Assembly (NCBI RefSeq): GCF_000955905.1
Contig: NZ_CP011097.1
Coordinates: 248,001 to 312,000, forward strand
Length of the DNA: 64,000 bases
Reading direction: 5' to 3'
Source: Candidatus Nitrosotenuis cloacae
GTDB taxonomy: Archaea > Thermoproteota > Nitrososphaeria > Nitrososphaerales > Nitrosopumilaceae
This document shows, piece by piece, positions 61,553 to 64,000 of this stretch. The position numbers were made by a program, and so were the translations under genes. Each line of letters begins with the position of its first letter. Position 1 is the first letter of the stretch. The notes under the pieces are model-generated. The model was not told the DNA's origin, searched no databases, and was given only the letters and a program-made list of their open reading frames with translations.

Positions 61553-62824
61553 TTGAATCTGCCAAGGGGAATGAAGGATTTTGAATCAGCCGAGCAGTCA
61601 AAAATTGAATTTGTAAGACAAAAATTTCTTGAAACCTCAAAATCATTTGGCTTTCATTTTATGTCCCCATCTCCACTAGAGATGGTATCGGTAATTGAGG
61701 CAAAGAGCGGACCTGCAATACGCGATGAGATCTATTTTTTCAAAGACAAAGGAGACAGAGAAATAGCACTGCGTTTTGATTTCACTGTCGGCCTGACTAG
61801 ATTTGTAGTTGAGCAAAAATCACTAAAAATGCCTGCAAAGATTTCTGCATTTGGTGGTGTGTGGAGGTATGATGAGCCACAAAAGGGACGATACCGATAC
61901 TTTCACCAATGGGACTTGGAAGTATATGGCAAGCCAAGCCTTGAATCCGATGCAGAAATAATTGAATTCACATCAAAGTTTTTCTCAAAACTAAATTTGC
62001 AAAACATAACAATTGATATCTCACATAGAAAGCTAGTCGAGGCTGTTGTAGAAAAGATCTTTGAATCCACAGATCCTAAAACAATTGGAGATATTTTCCG
62101 TGCAATTGATAAAATCCAGAAAAAGAAAAAAGACGAGATCATATCAGAATACACACAAAAAGGATACGCAAAAGAAAAACTGGAACAAATTCTTGAATTC
62201 TCCAAAGTAAAAGGCTCACCTGAGAGCGTAGAATCTACCTTTGATGTATCCAAAATTGCTGCGTGGACTGAGCTAAAAGAACTGTTTGTGTCTCTGAAAA
62301 ACCGCGGTGTGACAAACATTCGAATCAATTTTGGTATTGTTCGCGGACTGGATTATTACTCGGGAGTTGTTTTTGAGGCATTTGATACCTCATCCGAAGT
62401 GGGTGCACTGGTGGGTGGCGGTAGGTATGATAGCCTACCAAAGGCGTTTGGACGAGATGACATTGGAGCAACCGGCGTTGCGGGCGGCGTTGAGCGAATT
62501 ATTCTATCATTAGAAGCCCAAGGACTCCAAACCACACAAACAACAAATCAAATCTCTGTTTTGTTTGTAAATGACGAAATGGCAAAACCTGCAATGAGTA
62601 TAGCATCCAAGCTTCGAGACCAAGGATTGGAAATTGAAATCGATCTTGTTGGAAGGTCATTTAAAAAACAAATGGAAAATGCATCCAATTCCAAATTTGC
62701 AATCATCATAGCCCCAAAGGAGTTTTCAGCAGGCCAAGTAATCATAAAAAACATGTCTGATGGCAAAGAAGCCACCTCACAAATAGAATCACTGCTTTCT
62801 AATCCGAAATCATTTATTCAGTAA
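61553..62824 (+). CDS. hisS: Histidyl-tRNA synthetase
   Basis: A 423-residue class II synthetase, TTG start. Motif 2 FGGVWRYDEPQKGRYRYFHQWDLE, the His-specific FGIVRGLDYYSGVVFEAF and motif 3 GVAGGVERIILSL are present, with a C-terminal anticodon domain. It charges tRNA-His. Overlaps the convergent aIF6 gene by 11 bp. Confidence 0.95.
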   Translation: MNLPRGMKDFESAEQSKIEFVRQKFLETSKSFGFHFMSPSPLEMVSVIEAKSGPAIRDEIYFFKDKGDREIALRFDFTVGLTRFVVEQKSLKMPAKISAFGGVWRYDEPQKGRYRYFHQWDLEVYGKPSLESDAEIIEFTSKFFSKLNLQNITIDISHRKLVEAVVEKIFESTDPKTIGDIFRAIDKIQKKKKDEIISEYTQKGYAKEKLEQILEFSKVKGSPESVESTFDVSKIAAWTELKELFVSLKNRGVTNIRINFGIVRGLDYYSGVVFEAFDTSSEVGALVGGGRYDSLPKAFGRDDIGATGVAGGVERIILSLEAQGLQTTQTTNQISVLFVNDEMAKPAMSIASKLRDQGLEIEIDLVGRSFKKQMENASNSKFAIIIAPKEFSAGQVIIKNMSDGKEATSQIESLLSNPKSFIQ

Positions 62825-63479
62825 ATGCACGTGTGAGCATCATTATTTCAGGACCGTTTGTTAGATGTCCTACAACTACTGCCTTGTTGTTTGCCAAAAT
62901 GCCAGATGCAATGTATGGGATTCCACCGTTTATGGTTGCAGGCTCTAGCTTTACTTTTAGGACATCAGAAATTGATTTGATGTCTTCCTCGTCTGTTTCC
63001 GGATGGATTATTCCGCCAATATTATTTGCGCAAACCATCACTCCTGCTTGGTGATATCCAGCAATTTTTTTCTGGATTGCCTCAACTCCAAGCGTGTCCT
63101 CTATTGTTTTTACCATCTCGGCTGGAATTTTTGGAGATACAATTGCACCTTTGTCATTTGCAGCAATTAGATTTCCTAGTGCATTGTGTTTTGTATCTAG
63201 AACTGCAACATTTAGCTTGGTTGATTTTTTCATAAAGTCTATTTCCCACTGCGAGCACAGGCTGGGCAGCAATATCCCAGTATTGTTCATGACCATCATT
63301 ATGCCAATAACACGTGTACTTGCAACCGATGTATACAGATGTTGTACCTTGAGGTATTCAGCTAACGTATCTGCCTTTGTGTCTGCAAATCCATTTGGCA
63401 AAAAAAGAAAATTATCATTTACCTTGCTGTAAATGCCGATGTTTGGGCTCCTATACACATCATATTTGTAAATATCCAA
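62814..63479 (-). CDS. eif6: Translation initiation factor aIF6
   Basis: A 221-residue protein of five repeated alpha/beta units (pentein fold): SPNIGIYSKVND, NTGILLPSLCS, NDKGAIVSPKIP, NNIGGIIHPETDEED, NNKAVVVGHLTNGPE. It binds the 50S subunit and prevents premature joining of subunits. Confidence 0.95.
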   Translation of the reverse strand: MDIYKYDVYRSPNIGIYSKVNDNFLFLPNGFADTKADTLAEYLKVQHLYTSVASTRVIGIMMVMNNTGILLPSLCSQWEIDFMKKSTKLNVAVLDTKHNALGNLIAANDKGAIVSPKIPAEMVKTIEDTLGVEAIQKKIAGYHQAGVMVCANNIGGIIHPETDEEDIKSISDVLKVKLEPATINGGIPYIASGILANNKAVVVGHLTNGPEIMMLTRAFTE

Positions 63480-63625
63480 CTATCAATTTTGTAATCAAAA
63501 AGATATGAACGTAAAGGTGCGATCACACCGTAAACAGTGTTATAATTTTACAGATCCCGCAAATTCATAATTTAGTTTCCACTAATTTTGTTTAGATTTA
63601 AATAACATTCCGTCAGACCAGTCGT

Positions 63626-64000
63626 ATGCCAATAGATGAGCATTTCCCACAAGGACTAAAACCAATTGGAAAAATTCTCCACAGTGACGGTGAGCACTAT
63701 CACTTCATGTGGGGTCCGGGTAGAAGCGATGCTGAATGTTTCAGTGATGAAGCAGTAATCTCAGCATATGCAGCTCGCGGTGAAACACAAGTTCCATTGG
63801 GAGTTAGTGGTACAATGGTCGCAGTCGACTGGGATTCTTGTGTAGCAGATGGCGCATGCATTGAAGCTTGCCCAGTACAAGTTTTCCAGTGGTACAGAAC
63901 TGAGATGGATATTCCAGCAAAAGATGTTGTTGGAAAGACATTTGCAGGTACTGGATCTTCAGAAAAAGAACACCGCTTGGACAAAACCGACAAGGCAGAT
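63626..64000 (+). CDS. Zinc-type/dicluster ferredoxin, cut by window end
   Basis: The 125 codons available start at ATG 63626 and stay open to the end of the window. [19 protein letters not shown] is an N-terminal extension with histidines, as in archaeal zinc-containing ferredoxins. [25 protein letters not shown] carries the first cluster motif (CxxxxxCxxxCP pattern). The second cluster motif must lie beyond the edge. An electron carrier for reductive steps of carbon fixation is likely. Confidence 0.85.
   Translation, partial: MPIDEHFPQGLKPIGKILHSDGEHYHFMWGPGRSDAECFSDEAVISAYAARGETQVPLGVSGTMVAVDWDSCVADGACIEACPVQVFQWYRTEMDIPAKDVVGKTFAGTGSSEKEHRLDKTDKAD

Overview
The window reads as part of a chromosome of an ammonia-oxidising archaeon (Nitrososphaerota/Thaumarchaeota, most likely Nitrosopumilales, group I.1a). 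The evidence is a 4-hydroxybutyryl-CoA dehydratase and an ADP-forming acyl-CoA ligase (hydroxypropionate/hydroxybutyrate carbon fixation), a complete urease cluster, archaeal information-processing genes (L7Ae-S28e-L24e-NDK-IF2, Lsm-L37e, aIF6, archease, group II chaperonin), leaderless promoters with TATA boxes about 25-30 bp before the start, and frequent TTG starts. No amo genes, insertion sequences, CRISPR arrays or rRNA are present.

Layout. 0-15 kb is an accessory, surface-oriented region. It holds exported LamG-like, NHL/alpha-beta-hydrolase, TSP3 and Calx-beta proteins (one with five apparently identical 432-bp tandem repeats), a putative pentameric ligand-gated channel, and a small regulator/zinc-ribbon/cyclase-like operon behind a perfect 20-bp palindrome. 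15-28 kb mixes housekeeping and transport: radical SAM protein, NhaD/ArsB-type permease, two deoxyhypusine synthase paralogues, UspA, an unusual thermosome, a Na+/solute symporter and a TPR protein. 28-30.3 kb is a tight three-gene operon: a ureohydrolase, a stand-alone urease-gamma-like protein and a His-rich nickel/cobalt-type permease. 30.8-37.8 kb holds an RNase HI-like protein, the acyl-CoA ligase, an ars operon using an aquaporin, a Tag glycosylase and 4-hydroxybutyryl-CoA dehydratase. 37.9-43 kb is the urease locus, ureABC diverging from ureEFGD. 43-49 kb has a signal peptidase, several zinc-ribbon-tailed proteins, thioredoxin and a copper ATPase. 49-64 kb is mostly core metabolism and translation, with tRNA-Ala(CGC) and tRNA-Leu(UAG), ending in a ferredoxin cut by the window edge.

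How genes may work together. The ureohydrolase would release urea, which urease would split to ammonia, the energy substrate of these organisms. The nickel-type permease and ureEFGD could serve both enzymes. The most promising undescribed system is the ureohydrolase / urease-gamma-like / Ni-permease operon, which suggests a metal-maturation partner for a ureohydrolase (agmatinase- or guanidinase-type). Other leads are a short G-x-V-x-Q-Q motif shared by five exported proteins, a cyclase-fold protein lacking two substrate residues, a thermosome with a substituted catalytic Asp and a His-rich tail, and a drawable kink-turn over the L7Ae ribosome-binding site. All functions are inferred from reading the sequence; no database search was run.
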